In this document: positions 48,191 through 60,107 of the stretch, in pieces
Position numbering within the stretch: the first letter of the stretch is position 1
How the letters are laid out: every line of letters starts with the position of its first letter
DNA from: an uncultured Prevotellaceae bacterium
Lineage (GTDB): Bacteria > Bacteroidota > Bacteroidia > Bacteroidales > Bacteroidaceae
NCBI GenBank assembly: GCA_900313615.1
Contig: OMRP01000007.1
Coordinates: 31,217-95,216 of the forward strand
DNA length: 64,000 bases
Reading direction: 5' to 3'
Translations under genes and position numbers: made by a program
The notes under the pieces: model-generated
What the model was told of the DNA's origin: nothing
Databases searched by the model: none
The model's input: the letters and a program-made list of their open reading frames with translations, nothing else

Positions 48191-51103
48191 ACGGAACGAG
48201 TCGTTCACACGTTGGCCAGCGAGGTTGTACATCGGGGCAGTGCTATCGGTGCCGTCAGCTGCGATAGAGGTAATGCCTGTAGTCTCTCCGATGACATAAC
48301 CAGCCTCGTTTGCCTGTGTGGAAGTCACGCGCATATAAGCCTGGTGAGCCTTCACCTTGGCGTAAGCACCCTTTGAACCTGAGAGATAGTAGAAGCCCAC
48401 TTCCTCGGGATTCTTGTTCTTGTTTCTCCACGAGAGCACGTAGTACTTATAGCCGGCCTCGTTGTATGTGCCACCTTCTTCTGAGCCAATCAAGCTATTG
48501 GCAGTAGGCATAACACCTTCCTCTGTGGTCTCCACGAACTCATATTCACCAGCAGCGCCATGCAGCAATACGGGACAACCTGCGGGAATAACATTCTCCA
48601 CGGGAATTTCGCTAAGAGAAGAGCCGTCCCTCACCACAGCCGAAGCGGTGATACCCTCAGGAATCTCAAATGCCTTGCTCTCATAATAGAAGGTAGCATA
48701 AGTGGACTCGGAGATGGTCACGGTGATGGGCTCTTCTACGCCAATCGGTTCATAAGTAACGTTGACCAAAGTAAGGCGTACCTGAGCACCAGATGCTGTG
48801 AACGCCACCTCGTCGGCACTACCAGTCCACGTGTCACCATTCAAGCCTTCCACCTCGCCAAATCCTGACACGGGATTGTCTCTTGTGGCAGTGAACTCAA
48901 TCTTCGTAATCTTGCCCACGGTAGAAGAAACGGTGAAGATCTGGTTCTTATAGATACGGTATTCCGAACCATTACCACCTACACCATTTGTACAAGAAAT
49001 GGTCAGACCATCTTTCGTGATGCTCCATTCCGTTTGACTAGTACCTGTAGAAGCAATGTCTTTCGTTGCGTCGAAAGTAGCTGTGACTTCTGTCGGCAGT
49101 TCGTCAACCACGTTTACAGAGAGTACTGCCTCACAGGATTTCCATTCGTCAAAGAATTGGCTTATAAAGGTAACCTTGATATCGGTAGTACCCAAACCAA
49201 CCACTACCAGACCTTCTTCAGGAGTCCAATAGGCCACGTTTTCGTTAGTACTGGTTACCAACGCCTGTCCTCCATCAAGGAAATAATCGTTATCGGCAGA
49301 TGTGAACACTGGCTGTTCGAATTCTTCACCCAACACAATGGTCATTTTGGCGGGAGTGAAAGCGAATTCGGGATCTGGACGATTGTCCACCACATTGAAG
49401 GTAAACGTCTTGTCCACGTCGCTATAGGTTGTCTCTTCACCTTCATAGACGAAGTGGAAGGTGATAGTGGCTGTTCCCTCTTCTTCAGGAACCAATCCCT
49501 GTTCGAGATCCATCTGGAAACCATCACAATCATAGTCAACGCTCACTTCACTTTCAGGGTCTTCAATACCATCAGCATAGGTAATGACAAAATCATCCCA
49601 CCTGATAGGCGATCCTACTTCAAGTTGTGTCAGCTCAGTGGTGATATCGGCCACGGGGTTAACACCGTTCGGCTCATAGGTGATGGTGACAGTCTTAATA
49701 CGCACCTGTTTTTCAGACGCTGTGAATTCTACTTCATCGGCATTGCCTGTCCATGTATTTCCTTCCAAACCTTCAACAGTACCGAAGCCTGTTACACCAT
49801 AATCACTTTCGGTAGTGAAATCTATCTTTGTAATCTTACCCACGGTGGAAGAGACAGTGAAGGTCTGGTTCTTATAGATACGATATTCAGAACCGTTTCC
49901 ACCGACACCATTCGTACATGAGATGGTCAGGCCATCCTTCGTGATGTTCCATGCACCTGCTGTACTACCTGTAGAAGCCTTGTCTTCTGTAGCGTCGAAG
50001 GTGGCAGTAGCTTCTGTGGGCAGCTCATCGACAACATTCACCACGAGGGTAGCTGTGGCCGACTTATACTTGCCGTCCAGATAAGAGCCATTGTAGGTAG
50101 CGGTGATGGTGGCCGTGCCCAAGACATTTCCTATAATAAGACCTGTTTCATCATCCCAGAAAGCCACGTCGTGATTACTTGTTGTAATAGAGAGCAGGCC
50201 GCGAATCTCGGGCGTGCAGTTGAGCGTCGGCTTGGTGTATTCAGCACCCTGCAAGACAGTCATGGAAACAGGCTCGAACGAGAGTTCGGGTTCAATGGAT
50301 TCGTCAACGATGTAGAACCAGAAAGTCTTCTCCACTGGTCTGTAGGGATTTTCAACACCTTCACCCGGGTTGTAAGAATAAGTAACTTTCATCTGTGCCA
50401 CACCTTCCTTGACAGCTTTGTAACCACCAGTTTCTGTTGGTTCAAAACTATCGTCATAATCACTTTCAACATGAACGACCTTGTCAGGGTCAGCTTCAGG
50501 ATCTAATTCGACCTCAATCATGTCAGAAAGATTATACACCTTACCAAGAGTCAGTGAATTCAATTTCTGGTTCAAGGTAATACAGATGGGATTCCCTTCA
50601 TCCTCAGTAACCACCGTAATGTACTTAACATAAATGGCACTCGAGGTTTCAGGCTGGTTAAAAGAGATGACTATTTCGCCAGCTGTGGCAACCTCACCGC
50701 TCATGATAAATGTGGAGGGGTCAGTGTGCAAATCCCTTTGCTCACCAAACGTAACGCCACCAACGGTAACGTCAAGAGTTGTTTCACCACCACTGGCCAC
50801 ACTGGCATTCACGATCACGTCAGTGATGTTTCCGGAGATGCCGGAGGTCTTCAACACCACAGAAGTAGCAGGCTTTTTAGCGCTACCAATCTGAATTCCT
50901 TTGTCATTGTTCCAACCCATGTAGGATTGACCCGATGTCTTCCATGTGATGGAAGCGTTCCAAGTCACTTCATTCAAAGTGAAGTCGCCGCCGGCAGAAG
51001 GAATCGACCCGTTCGCGAATGTGAAGGTCGTAGATTCCGCCCATGCGCCATTAAACACTGTCATGAGCAGTGCCAACAGAGAAAAACGTAAGATTTTTTT
51101 CAT
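48149..51103 (-). CDS. Large secreted protein of unit 1 with duplicated domains
   Basis: A 984-aa protein. The start at 51103 (MKKILRFSLLALLMTVFNGAWA) gives a clean signal peptide; an ATG 20 codons upstream is rejected because it would bury it. After the N-terminal domain (KGIQIGS) come Ig-like BIG2-type segments and a pair of near-identical domains of about 125 residues (each with DGLTISCTNGVGGNGSEYRI and TVSSTVGKITKI). The final 190 residues form the shared C-terminal domain with KYYVLSWRNKNKN, AYAKVKAHQAYMR and the APMYNLAGQRV...VVIQNGKKTIKK end. A secreted, probably surface-bound protein of unknown function. Confidence 0.83.
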   Translation of the reverse strand: MKKILRFSLLALLMTVFNGAWAESTTFTFANGSIPSAGGDFTLNEVTWNASITWKTSGQSYMGWNNDKGIQIGSAKKPATSVVLKTSGISGNITDVIVNASVASGGETTLDVTVGGVTFGEQRDLHTDPSTFIMSGEVATAGEIVISFNQPETSSAIYVKYITVVTEDEGNPICITLNQKLNSLTLGKVYNLSDMIEVELDPEADPDKVVHVESDYDDSFEPTETGGYKAVKEGVAQMKVTYSYNPGEGVENPYRPVEKTFWFYIVDESIEPELSFEPVSMTVLQGAEYTKPTLNCTPEIRGLLSITTSNHDVAFWDDETGLIIGNVLGTATITATYNGSYLDGKYKSATATLVVNVVDELPTEATATFDATEDKASTGSTAGAWNITKDGLTISCTNGVGGNGSEYRIYKNQTFTVSSTVGKITKIDFTTESDYGVTGFGTVEGLEGNTWTGNADEVEFTASEKQVRIKTVTITYEPNGVNPVADITTELTQLEVGSPIRWDDFVITYADGIEDPESEVSVDYDCDGFQMDLEQGLVPEEEGTATITFHFVYEGEETTYSDVDKTFTFNVVDNRPDPEFAFTPAKMTIVLGEEFEQPVFTSADNDYFLDGGQALVTSTNENVAYWTPEEGLVVVGLGTTDIKVTFISQFFDEWKSCEAVLSVNVVDELPTEVTATFDATKDIASTGTSQTEWSITKDGLTISCTNGVGGNGSEYRIYKNQIFTVSSTVGKITKIEFTATRDNPVSGFGEVEGLNGDTWTGSADEVAFTASGAQVRLTLVNVTYEPIGVEEPITVTISESTYATFYYESKAFEIPEGITASAVVRDGSSLSEIPVENVIPAGCPVLLHGAAGEYEFVETTEEGVMPTANSLIGSEEGGTYNEAGYKYYVLSWRNKNKNPEEVGFYYLSGSKGAYAKVKAHQAYMRVTSTQANEAGYVIGETTGITSIAADGTDSTAPMYNLAGQRVNDSFRGVVIQNGKKTIKK

Positions 51104-51237
51104 AATTATGATAAATAATGTTAGGTTTGATTTCGCTGATTTACAAGGCATTACCCTTGTCATACAAGACCATCACGGTATGTATTGTGTTGCTTTCTCT
51201 TTATAAAGGGATAAGTCACCAAAACTATTTTCGCGCA

Positions 51238-51268
51238 CAAAGGTACGGAGAAATATCGACTGACACAA
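51238..51268 (-). promoter_or_regulatory. Promoter of unit 1
   Basis: On the minus strand TTTG (51266-51269), 20 nt, then TACCTTTG (51238-51245). Predicted leader about 130 nt. This gives the accessory block a promoter independent of the rpoBC transcript. Confidence 0.68.
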
Positions 51269-51296
51269 ATTTTTGTGGAGAAAAAAGCAACAAAAA

Positions 51297-51357
51297 TGAA
51301 TGAGTGACGGGTGACGAGTGATGAATGACGGGTGCCGAGTGATGAGTGACGAGTGAG
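51297..51357. repeat. Degenerate GAGTGACG array
   Basis: About eight imperfect copies of GAGTGA(C/T)G(A/G), directly upstream of the unit-1 promoter. Period is 7-10 nt and irregular, so it is not a CRISPR array. Confidence 0.65.
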
Positions 51358-51475
51358 CCCCTCTAACTCACCGTACTTGATGGGGCAGAAGGGCCTTCTA
51401 TTATTATTTTTTAATTCTATAATTTTTTAATTTCATATTTTTTTAATTTTTTAATTTTATAATCTTTTAATTTTC

Positions 51476-51796
51476 CTACGCTTCCCCCTTGCCATTACCG
51501 AAGGGGTTGATGGTGCGGGGCTGACGATTGGGCAGTTCGATGCGTCCGAACTCCTGTTCATACTTGACCAGGTTCTCTTGGAGCGCCATGGCCAGGCGTT
51601 TGGCATGTTCGGGTGCGAGGATGACACGGCTACGGACTACGGCCTTGGGCACGCCCGGCATCATCTGTGCACAATCGACCACGAATTCACTACTGGTATG
51701 CGAAATAATGGCGAAATTAGTGTATACACCTTGCGCCATGTCGGGCGACACCTCAATCTGGAGTTGTTGGCCCTGATTCTTGTTGTTATTATCCAT
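51476..51796 (-). CDS. DUF3467 protein
   Basis: A 106-aa cytoplasmic protein with the DUF3467 pattern (QGVYTNFAIISHTSSEFVVDCAQMMPG...ARVILAPEHAKRLAMALQENL-like). It regularly follows rpoC in Bacteroidetes, as here (144 nt downstream). Function unknown; context suggests a link to transcription or translation. Confidence 0.9.
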   Translation of the reverse strand: MDNNNKNQGQQLQIEVSPDMAQGVYTNFAIISHTSSEFVVDCAQMMPGVPKAVVRSRVILAPEHAKRLAMALQENLVKYEQEFGRIELPNRQPRTINPFGNGKGEA

Positions 51797-51940
51797 TGTT
51801 TATTGGGAGTTTAGAAGTTTGGGAGTTTAGACGATAGTCTATTTAAAGAGAAAAAGGAGAAAGGCAAGAGAGGTGAGAGAATACTCCGTCAGGGACATTT
51901 CTCTCACCTCTCATAACTCACCTCTCACTTCCTAATGAGA

Positions 51941-54900
51941 TCATATCTGAACGGTGTCGTCGATAACCACTTCCTCATCGGAGAAGTCGAGCACATTCTT
52001 GCGGTTGGCCAGCATACGGTCGTATTCCTCTTTGGAGCCCACGACAATCTTGTCCCACTGGCGCAGTCCAGTACCCGCCGGTATGAGGTGACCGCAGATA
52101 ACGTTCTCCTTCATGCCTTCGAGGGTATCCACCTTTCCACGTATAGCTGCCTCGTTGAGCACCTTCGTCGTCTCCTGGAAGGAAGCCGCCGACATGAAAC
52201 TCTTCGTTTGCAGTGCCGCACGGGTGATACCTTGCAGAATCTGCTTGGAAGTGGCGGGCACCACGTCGCGCACCTTCACCAGGCGCAGGTCGCGCCTACG
52301 GAGTGAGGAGTTCTCGTCACGCAGTTTACGCGCCGTAATAATCTGGTCTTTGCGGATATTCTCCGAGTCGCCCGCGTCGATGACATATTTCTTGCCCCAG
52401 ATACGGTCGTTTTCGGCGGCAAAGTCGAGTTTGTCGACCACCTCTTGCTCGAGGAACGTCGTGTCGCCCGGCTCTTCGATTTGCACCTTGCGCATCATCT
52501 GACGAACGATAATCTCGAAGTGCTTGTCGTTGATCTTCACACCTTGCAGACGGTAGACATCCTGCACCTCGTTGACGATATATTCCTGTACCGCCGTGGG
52601 GCCCTTGATGGCCAAAATGTCGTTTGGCGTGATAAGACCGTCGGACAGCGGTGTGCCAGCACGCACTGCGTCATGCTCCTGCACCAGAATCTGTTTCGAC
52701 AGGGAGACGAGGTATTTCTTCTCTTCACCCGTCTTCGATGTGACGATGATTTCACGGTTACCGCGTTTGATGCGTCCCATGGTCACCTCACCATCGATTT
52801 CACTCACGATGGCGGGGTTCGACGGGTTGCGAGCTTCGAAGAGCTCGGTGACGCGCGGCAGACCACCGGTGATATCACCACCCTTAGCCATGCTACGAGG
52901 TATCTTGACGAGCGTGGTACCAGTGCGCACCACCATATTGTCGTCCACCACCACGTGGCCACCCACGGGGAAGATGTATGTACCCACCACTTCGCCATCG
53001 TCGTTCACGATGTCGCACGTAGGCACACGGGTCTTATCCCTCGAATCGATGATGATTTTCTCCGTCAGACCTGTCGTCTCATCGGTCTCCGCCTTGAAGG
53101 TGGAGCCTTCTTCAACGTCGCGGAACTTCAGCGTTCCCGCATACTCTGTCACGATGACCGCATTGAAAGGATCCCACTTGGCAATGAGCGTACCTTTCTC
53201 CACCACGTCGTTGTTCTTATAATAGAGCGAGCTACCGTAAGGCACACCCATGGTAGACAGTACGATACCTGTGTTCGGGTCGACAAAACGAACCTCGGAC
53301 AGACGGCTGACCACCATCTCGCACATCTTGCCATCTTCTTCGAAGGGCACAGTGCGCAATTCGTCGAACTCCAGACGAGCCTTGTTTTTCGCCACGATAG
53401 AAGCGTTGGCGGCAGCGTTGGCAGCCACACCACCAGCGTGGAATGTACGAAGGGTCAACTGAGTACCGGGCTCACCGATGGCCTGTGCCGCAATGACACC
53501 CACGGCCTCACCCATCTGCACCATGCGTCGAGTTGCCAAGTTACGTCCGTAACATTTCATGCACACACCCTTCTTGCTCTCACAAGTGAGCACCGAGCGA
53601 ATCTCCACGCTCTCGATACCCGCCTCTTCGATGGCCTGTGCAACACGTTCGGTAATCTCCTCGCCCGCCTCGATGATTACATCACCTGTGTGGGGATTGA
53701 CGATGTCGTGCACCGACACACGTCCGAGGATACGCTCGGCGAGTGACGAGATGATTTCGTCGCCAGCCTTCAGCGCCGTGCATACCAATCCACGCAGCGT
53801 GCCGCAGTCCTCCTCGGTGATGATGACGTCGTGCGAGACATCCACCAGGCGTCGGGTGAGGTAACCGGCATCTGCCGTCTTCATGGCCGTATCGGCCAAA
53901 CCCTTACGGGCACCGTGCGAGGCAATGAAGTATTCAAGCACCGACATACCTTCCTTGAAGTTGGAGAGGATGGGGTTTTCAATAATCTGAGCCCCTTCTG
54001 CACCCGCCTTCTGCGGTTTAGCCATCAGACCACGGATACCAGAGAGCTGTTTGATCTGGTCTTTCGAACCACGGGCGCCGGAGTCGAGCATCATGAACAC
54101 GGCATTGAAGCCTTGGTCGGCTTGTGTCATCTCTTTGAGCAGGATATTGGAAATATCGTTGTTCACGTGTGTCCACGTGTCGATGACCTGGTTGTAACGC
54201 TCGTTGTCGGTGATGAAACCCATGCTATAGTCGTTGGTGATGCGGCGCACCTCCTCGTTACCTTTTTCGATGAGCTCAGCCTTCTCTGGCGGAATGATGA
54301 TATCGTCGAGGTTGAACGACAGACCTGCGAGATAAGCCATGCGGTAACCCAGGTTCTTGATGCCGTCGAGGAATTCGCATGCCTCAGCGAAGCCCACCGA
54401 CTTGATCACGTCGGCAATGATGTCGCGCAACGACTTCTTCGAGATAATCTTGTTGACGTAACCCACCTCATCGGGTATGATGCCGTTGACGATGATACGT
54501 CCCACCGATGTCTCCACGATATGCTTGAACGCGTTGCCATTGTCATCGCGGTCGTCCACCATCACCTTCACCTGTGCGTGGAGGTCGCAACGGCCCTCAT
54601 TATGGGCGATGATGGCCTCTTCAGGACCATAGAACGTCAGTCCTTCGCCCTTGGCACCCGGACGAATCTTGGTGATGTAATACAGACCGAGCACCATATC
54701 CTGCGACGGCACGGTGATAGGAGCACCGTTTGCTGGGTTCAGGATATTATGGCTCTGGAGCATGAGAATCTGCGCTTCGAGGATAGCCTCGTTGGACAGC
54801 GGAAGGTGAACAGCCATCTGGTCACCGTCGAAGTCGGCGTTGAACGCCGTACATGCCAACGGGTGCAATTGTATGGCTTTTCCCTCGATGAGTTTGGGCT

Positions 54901-56278
54901 GGAATGCCTGAATACCCAGTCGGTGCAGTGTAGGAGCACGGTTGAGGAGCACGGGATGGCCCTTCATCACATTCTCGAGGATGTCCCAGATGACCGGCTC
55001 GCGACGGTCGACGATTTTCTTCGCCGATTTCACCGTCTTCACGATGCCACGCTCGATGAGCTTACGGATGATGAATGGCTTGTAAAGTTCAGCTGCCATA
55101 AGTTTGGGCAGACCGCACTCTCCCATCTTCAGTTCAGGACCCACAACGATAACCGAACGGGCGGAATAGTCGACACGCTTACCAAGGAGGTTCTGGCGGA
55201 AACGTCCCTGCTTACCCTTGAGCGAATCAGAGAGCGACTTCAGCGGACGGTTCGACTCACTCTTCACGGCAGCGCTCTTACGTGAGTTGTCGAACAAAGA
55301 GTCGACGGCCTCTTGGAGCATACGTTTCTCGTTGCGGAGAATCACCTCCGGAGCCTTGATCTCCACCAGTCTCTTCAGACGGTTGTTACGAATGATGACG
55401 CGACGATAGAGGTCGTTGAGGTCGGATGTGGCGAAACGTCCACCATCCAGGGGCACCAACGGGCGCAACTCAGGCGGCGTAACGGGAATGATCTTCATGA
55501 TCATCCACTCCGGCCGGTTTGTCTCACGGCTGCTGCGGAATGCCTCCACCACCTGCAGACGTTTCAGAGCCTCGGTCTTACGCTGTTGCGAAGAGTCGTT
55601 GTTGGCTCTGCCACGCAATTCCTCTGCCAGCAGGTCGAGGTCGAGATTCATGAGCAGGTCGTAGATTGCCTCGGCACCCATTTTGGCGATAAACTTATTG
55701 GGGTCGGTGTTCTCCAAACGCTCATTGCCTTCGGGAAGACGGTTTTCGATGATGTCGAAATATTCATCTTCAGAAATGAGGTCGTACTTATGCGAGCCGT
55801 TGAGCTCCATTCCCTCGGAATTCTTCTTTCCCTCGAAAGCACCTGGCTGGATCACCACATACTTCTCGTAATAGATGACTGAGTCAAGTTTCTTCGTGGG
55901 CAATCCGAGCAGATATCCAATCTTGTTGGGCAGCGAACGGAAATACCAGATATGTGCCACGGGCACCACCAATTCGATGTGTCCGGAGCGTTCGCGACGC
56001 ACCTTCTTCTCGGTAACCTCGACGCCACAGCGGTCGCAGACGATGCCTTTGTAACGGATGCGTTTGTACTTGCCGCAACCACACTCATAGTCGCGAGTAG
56101 GACCGAAGATACGTTCGCAGAACAGACCCTCGCGTTCGGGTTTATATGTGCGGTAGTTGATGGTCTCGGGCTTGGTCACCTCGCCGTAGGAATTCTCCAG
56201 GATCTCCTCGGGTGAAGCCAGACCGATGGTTATTTTCGTGAAATTGGTCTTTACCTTGTTTTCTTTCTTGAAAGCCAT
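51941..56278 (-). CDS. rpoC: RNA polymerase beta' subunit
   Basis: A 1445-aa catalytic subunit. Visible are the N-terminal zinc site ([11 protein letters not shown]...GIVCDRCG), the active-site loop [12 protein letters not shown] (about residues 478-489) that holds the catalytic magnesium, and the second zinc cluster ([13 protein letters not shown]). It begins 19 nt after rpoB and is full length for Bacteroidetes. Confidence 0.98.
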   Translation of the reverse strand: MAFKKENKVKTNFTKITIGLASPEEILENSYGEVTKPETINYRTYKPEREGLFCERIFGPTRDYECGCGKYKRIRYKGIVCDRCGVEVTEKKVRRERSGHIELVVPVAHIWYFRSLPNKIGYLLGLPTKKLDSVIYYEKYVVIQPGAFEGKKNSEGMELNGSHKYDLISEDEYFDIIENRLPEGNERLENTDPNKFIAKMGAEAIYDLLMNLDLDLLAEELRGRANNDSSQQRKTEALKRLQVVEAFRSSRETNRPEWMIMKIIPVTPPELRPLVPLDGGRFATSDLNDLYRRVIIRNNRLKRLVEIKAPEVILRNEKRMLQEAVDSLFDNSRKSAAVKSESNRPLKSLSDSLKGKQGRFRQNLLGKRVDYSARSVIVVGPELKMGECGLPKLMAAELYKPFIIRKLIERGIVKTVKSAKKIVDRREPVIWDILENVMKGHPVLLNRAPTLHRLGIQAFQPKLIEGKAIQLHPLACTAFNADFDGDQMAVHLPLSNEAILEAQILMLQSHNILNPANGAPITVPSQDMVLGLYYITKIRPGAKGEGLTFYGPEEAIIAHNEGRCDLHAQVKVMVDDRDDNGNAFKHIVETSVGRIIVNGIIPDEVGYVNKIISKKSLRDIIADVIKSVGFAEACEFLDGIKNLGYRMAYLAGLSFNLDDIIIPPEKAELIEKGNEEVRRITNDYSMGFITDNERYNQVIDTWTHVNNDISNILLKEMTQADQGFNAVFMMLDSGARGSKDQIKQLSGIRGLMAKPQKAGAEGAQIIENPILSNFKEGMSVLEYFIASHGARKGLADTAMKTADAGYLTRRLVDVSHDVIITEEDCGTLRGLVCTALKAGDEIISSLAERILGRVSVHDIVNPHTGDVIIEAGEEITERVAQAIEEAGIESVEIRSVLTCESKKGVCMKCYGRNLATRRMVQMGEAVGVIAAQAIGEPGTQLTLRTFHAGGVAANAAANASIVAKNKARLEFDELRTVPFEEDGKMCEMVVSRLSEVRFVDPNTGIVLSTMGVPYGSSLYYKNNDVVEKGTLIAKWDPFNAVIVTEYAGTLKFRDVEEGSTFKAETDETTGLTEKIIIDSRDKTRVPTCDIVNDDGEVVGTYIFPVGGHVVVDDNMVVRTGTTLVKIPRSMAKGGDITGGLPRVTELFEARNPSNPAIVSEIDGEVTMGRIKRGNREIIVTSKTGEEKKYLVSLSKQILVQEHDAVRAGTPLSDGLITPNDILAIKGPTAVQEYIVNEVQDVYRLQGVKINDKHFEIIVRQMMRKVQIEEPGDTTFLEQEVVDKLDFAAENDRIWGKKYVIDAGDSENIRKDQIITARKLRDENSSLRRRDLRLVKVRDVVPATSKQILQGITRAALQTKSFMSAASFQETTKVLNEAAIRGKVDTLEGMKENVICGHLIPAGTGLRQWDKIVVGSKEEYDRMLANRKNVLDFSDEEVVIDDTVQI

Positions 56279-56297
56279 ATTATGTGTATAATTGGGG

Positions 56298-59200
56298 TTA
56301 GTCGAGTTTTACGCTTAATCCGAGTCCACGGAGCTCGTGGAGCAGCACATTGAGAGACTCCGGAATACCTGGAGTGGGCATGGGTTCGCCCTTGACGATA
56401 GCCTCGTAGGCCTTGGAGCGTCCCACCACGTCGTCGGACTTGATGGTGAGGATTTCCTGTAGCACATGGGAAGCGCCGAAGGCTTCGAGTGCCCACACCT
56501 CCATCTCACCGAAACGCTGTCCACCGAATTGAGCCTTACCGCCGAGGGGCTGCTGTGTGATGAGCGAGTAAGGACCAATGGAACGTGAGTGCATCTTATC
56601 CTCCACCATGTGGCCGAGCTTGAGGAAGTAGGTAATACCCACTGTGGCCGGCTGGTCGAAGCGTTCGCCTGTCTCACCATCGTAGAGATGGGTGGAGCAG
56701 AGGCGCGGCAGTCCTGCCTTGTCGGTCCATTCGGAGAGGTCATCAAGCTTGGCACCGTCGAAGATAGGTGTGGCGAATTTCACACCCAGTCGTTTTCCTG
56801 CCGCTCCGAGGATGGCCTCGAAGATCTGTCCCAAGTTCATACGCGAGGGCACGCCCAGCGGGTTGAGCACGAGGTCGACGGGACGTCCGTCCTCGAGGAA
56901 CGGCATGTCTTCCTGTCGCACCACCTTCGAAACGATACCCTTGTTACCATGACGTCCGGCCAACTTGTCACCCACGCCAATCTTGCGTTTCTTGGCTACG
57001 TACACCTTAGCCATCTGGAGAATGCCCGAGGGCAGTTCGTCACCGATGGTGATGGCGAACTTGCGACGCTTGAGTTCTGCATCAAGCAGTTTGTACTTGC
57101 GGATATAGTTACGGATAAGCGTGGCGATGAGACCATTGGTATGTTCATCGGTTGTCCAGCCACTTGACTGCACGCCGTCGTATTCGAGATTCTTGAGGTT
57201 GGTGACGGTGAACTTCGCTCCCTTGGTAATCACCTCGGTGCCGCTATAGTCCTTGACACCCTGCGAGGTGAGGTTGTCGGTCAACTTGAGCAGTTTCTCA
57301 ACCAAAATATCTTTCAGGTCGTTGTTCTTGGCATTGTATTCCTCGTCAATCTTAGCCAGGATGATTTTATCCTGTTTTTTCGACTCACGGGTCTTGACGG
57401 CCTTGGAGAACAGTTTCTTGTCGATGACGACACCCGAAAGCGACGGATTGGCCTTGAGTGACGAGTCTTTGACGTCGCCTGCCTTGTCACCAAAGATGGC
57501 ACGCAGCAGCTTCTCCTCCGGCGATGGGTCGCTCTCACCCTTCGGTGAAATCTTACCGATAAGGATATCGCCCGGTTCAACACGAGCACCCACGCGGATG
57601 ATACCATTCTCGTCGAGGTCCTTGGTGGCCTCTTCGCTCACATTGGGTATATCGGATGTGAATTCCTCCATGCCACGCTTCGTCTCACGCACATCGAGCG
57701 AATATTCATCGACATGAACAGAGGTGAGCACATCCTCACGCACAAGGCGTTCGGAGAGCACGATGGCATCCTCGTAGTTGTATCCCTTCCACGGCATGTA
57801 AGCCACGAGGAGGTTACGTCCCAAAGCCAACTCACCATTCTCGGTGGCATAGCCCTCGGTGAGAATCTGTCCCTTTGTCACCCGCTGCCCTTTCTCGCAG
57901 ATAGGCCTCAGGTCGATGGTCATATTCTGGTTGGTACGGCGGAACTTCGGAATGCGGTATTCCTTCAATGCCGGTTCAAAGCTCACGAACTCCTCCTCTT
58001 CAGTGCGGTCGTAGAGGATGCGTATGGTGGTGGCATCAACATATTCGATGACACCCTCACCCTCGGCAACCACCATCGTGCGCGAGTCTTCGCACACCTG
58101 TGCTTCGAGACCCGTTCCCACGATAGGAGCATCGTTGTGAAGCAGTGGCACAGCCTGGCGCATCATGTTACATCCCATGAGGGCACGGTGACCGTCATCA
58201 TGCTCGAGGAAGGGGATGAGCGCTGCCGACACCGATGCGATCTGCTGGGGCGACACGTCCATGAGTTCTACGTTTTCCGGACCAAGCACGGGGAAGTCGG
58301 CATCGAGACGACATTTCACGACGTCGCGAATGAAAGAACCATCTTCGCGCAAGGGCGCGTTGCCCTGGGCAATCACCTTGCCCTGCTCACCTTCGGCAGT
58401 GAAATATTCCACCTGAGTATTGTCGAGGTTCACCGTCTTGTCCTTCACATGACGATAGGGAGTGACGATGAAGCCGAGGTCATTGATAGTGGCGTAGACG
58501 CAGAGCGACGAGATAAGACCGATATTCGGACCTTCTGGACTCTCAATGGGGCAGAGACGTCCGTAATGGGTATAGTGGACGTCGCGCACCTCGAAACCTG
58601 CGCGTTCGCGTGACAGACCGCCAGGACCGAGAGCAGAGAGACGACGCTTGTGTGTCACCTCTGCCAGAGGGTTCGTCTGGTCCATGAACTGCGACAACGG
58701 GTTGGTGCCAAAGAACGAGTTGATGACGCTCGATATGGTCTTGGCATTGATGAGGTCGGTAGGAGTGAACACCTCATTGTCGCGCACGTTCATACGCTCA
58801 CGGATGGTGCGGCTCATACGTGCCAAACCAACGGAGAACTGGTTTGACAGTTGCTCGCCCACCGTGCGCACGCGGCGGTTGGAGAGGTGGTCGATATCAT
58901 CGACGGTGGTACGTGAGTTGATCAGGTCGATGAGATATTTGATGATGGCTATGATATCTTCCTTCGTGAGGATACGCACGGCGGGGTCGATGGCAAGATG
59001 TAACTTTTTATTGATGCGGTAGCGTCCCACATCACCCAGATCGTAACGCTTGTCGGAGAAGAACAGGTTCTGTATCACCTCGCGTGCCGAAGCGTCGTCA
59101 GCCGGTTCGGCGTTGCGCAGTTGGCGGTAGATGTATGCCACGGCCTCTTTTTCCGAGTTCGTGGGGTCTTTGGCCAACGTGTTGAAGATAATACCAAAGT

Positions 59201-60107
59201 TGTTTGCCTGTTCCTCGTTTTTGTGAACGAGGATAGTGGCAGTTCCTGAATCGAGAATCTGGCCGACATTCTCTTCCGTGATCTGCGTCTCGCGGTCCAT
59301 AATCACTTCATTACGTTCCACGGAGACCACCTCACCCGTATACTCGTCGGAATAGTCTTCATTCCAACTCTTGAGCACACGCGCAGCGAGGGTACGGCCA
59401 ATCATCTCCTTCATGTTTTTCTTCGTCACCTTCACCTCTTCAGCCAGGTCGAAGATCTGCAGGATTTCCTTATCCGCTTCATAACCGATAGCGCGAAGCA
59501 GCGTGGTAACCGGCAATTTCTTCTTACGGTCGATGTATGCATACATCACGTTGTTGATGTCGGTGGCAAACTCTATCCACGAGCCTTTGAAGGGGATGAT
59601 ACGTGCCGAATAGAGCACGGTACCGTTGGCATGGATACCCTGTCCGAAGAACACACCGGGAGAGCGGTGCAACTGCGACACCACAACACGCTCGGCACCG
59701 TTGATGATGAACGTACCGTTCTTCGTCATGTAGGGAATGGTGCCCAGGAACACGTCGGACGTCACCGTACCGAAATCTTCATGGTCGGGGTCGGTACAGT
59801 ACAGTTTCATCTTCGCCTTCAGAGGTACAGAATAGGTGAGTCCTCTTTCAAGACACTCATCAATGGAGTAACGTGGCGGGTCGATGAAATAGTCGAGGAA
59901 TTCGAGCACGAAGTTGTTACGCGTGTCGGTGATAGGGAAATTTTCGGCGAACACCTTATAGAGTCCGTCGTTTTTTCTCAGCTCCGGCGGTGTGTCGAGC
60001 TGCAGGAAATCCTGGAAGGACTTCAATTGCACGTCGAGGAAATCCGGTGTGGGCATCGGATTGGTTACTGACGCGAAATTTACTCTTTTTTCAACTTTTT
60101 GAGCCAT
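56298..60107 (-). CDS. rpoB: RNA polymerase beta subunit
   Basis: A 1269-aa catalytic subunit. The rifampicin-binding region (about residues 462-485: [33 protein letters not shown]) keeps the Asp, His and Ser residues of sensitive enzymes. The C-terminal clamp and beta' contact ([21 protein letters not shown]) are complete. It is separated from rplL by 345 nt containing two hairpins. Confidence 0.98.
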   Translation of the reverse strand: MAQKVEKRVNFASVTNPMPTPDFLDVQLKSFQDFLQLDTPPELRKNDGLYKVFAENFPITDTRNNFVLEFLDYFIDPPRYSIDECLERGLTYSVPLKAKMKLYCTDPDHEDFGTVTSDVFLGTIPYMTKNGTFIINGAERVVVSQLHRSPGVFFGQGIHANGTVLYSARIIPFKGSWIEFATDINNVMYAYIDRKKKLPVTTLLRAIGYEADKEILQIFDLAEEVKVTKKNMKEMIGRTLAARVLKSWNEDYSDEYTGEVVSVERNEVIMDRETQITEENVGQILDSGTATILVHKNEEQANNFGIIFNTLAKDPTNSEKEAVAYIYRQLRNAEPADDASAREVIQNLFFSDKRYDLGDVGRYRINKKLHLAIDPAVRILTKEDIIAIIKYLIDLINSRTTVDDIDHLSNRRVRTVGEQLSNQFSVGLARMSRTIRERMNVRDNEVFTPTDLINAKTISSVINSFFGTNPLSQFMDQTNPLAEVTHKRRLSALGPGGLSRERAGFEVRDVHYTHYGRLCPIESPEGPNIGLISSLCVYATINDLGFIVTPYRHVKDKTVNLDNTQVEYFTAEGEQGKVIAQGNAPLREDGSFIRDVVKCRLDADFPVLGPENVELMDVSPQQIASVSAALIPFLEHDDGHRALMGCNMMRQAVPLLHNDAPIVGTGLEAQVCEDSRTMVVAEGEGVIEYVDATTIRILYDRTEEEEFVSFEPALKEYRIPKFRRTNQNMTIDLRPICEKGQRVTKGQILTEGYATENGELALGRNLLVAYMPWKGYNYEDAIVLSERLVREDVLTSVHVDEYSLDVRETKRGMEEFTSDIPNVSEEATKDLDENGIIRVGARVEPGDILIGKISPKGESDPSPEEKLLRAIFGDKAGDVKDSSLKANPSLSGVVIDKKLFSKAVKTRESKKQDKIILAKIDEEYNAKNNDLKDILVEKLLKLTDNLTSQGVKDYSGTEVITKGAKFTVTNLKNLEYDGVQSSGWTTDEHTNGLIATLIRNYIRKYKLLDAELKRRKFAITIGDELPSGILQMAKVYVAKKRKIGVGDKLAGRHGNKGIVSKVVRQEDMPFLEDGRPVDLVLNPLGVPSRMNLGQIFEAILGAAGKRLGVKFATPIFDGAKLDDLSEWTDKAGLPRLCSTHLYDGETGERFDQPATVGITYFLKLGHMVEDKMHSRSIGPYSLITQQPLGGKAQFGGQRFGEMEVWALEAFGASHVLQEILTIKSDDVVGRSKAYEAIVKGEPMPTPGIPESLNVLLHELRGLGLSVKLD

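Larger units (their letters stand above)
51104..51475. other. Intergenic region between DUF3467 gene and unit 1
   Basis: A 372-nt stretch without a gene. It contains the unit-1 promoter (51238-51268), a GAGTGAC-type array (51297-51357) and, after the DUF3467 stop, AATTAAAAAATTAAA-type tracts (51400-51472). No strong terminator separates the block from rpoC-DUF3467; only a small palindrome AGAAGGGCCTTCT (51389-51401). Confidence 0.55.

Noticed and set aside
51297-51357. Possible CRISPR-like array
   Set aside because: Units are 7-10 nt, irregular and without unique spacers; no cas gene is present.
53831-55285. A 484-aa open frame (and others at 52445-53746 and 57714-58613) opposite rpoC and rpoB
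   Set aside because: Antisense shadows of very conserved genes, without promoter or recognisable domain.
58660-58740. Possible rifampicin-resistance substitutions in rpoB
   Set aside because: The key Asp, His and Ser positions match sensitive enzymes; the visible differences are normal lineage variation.
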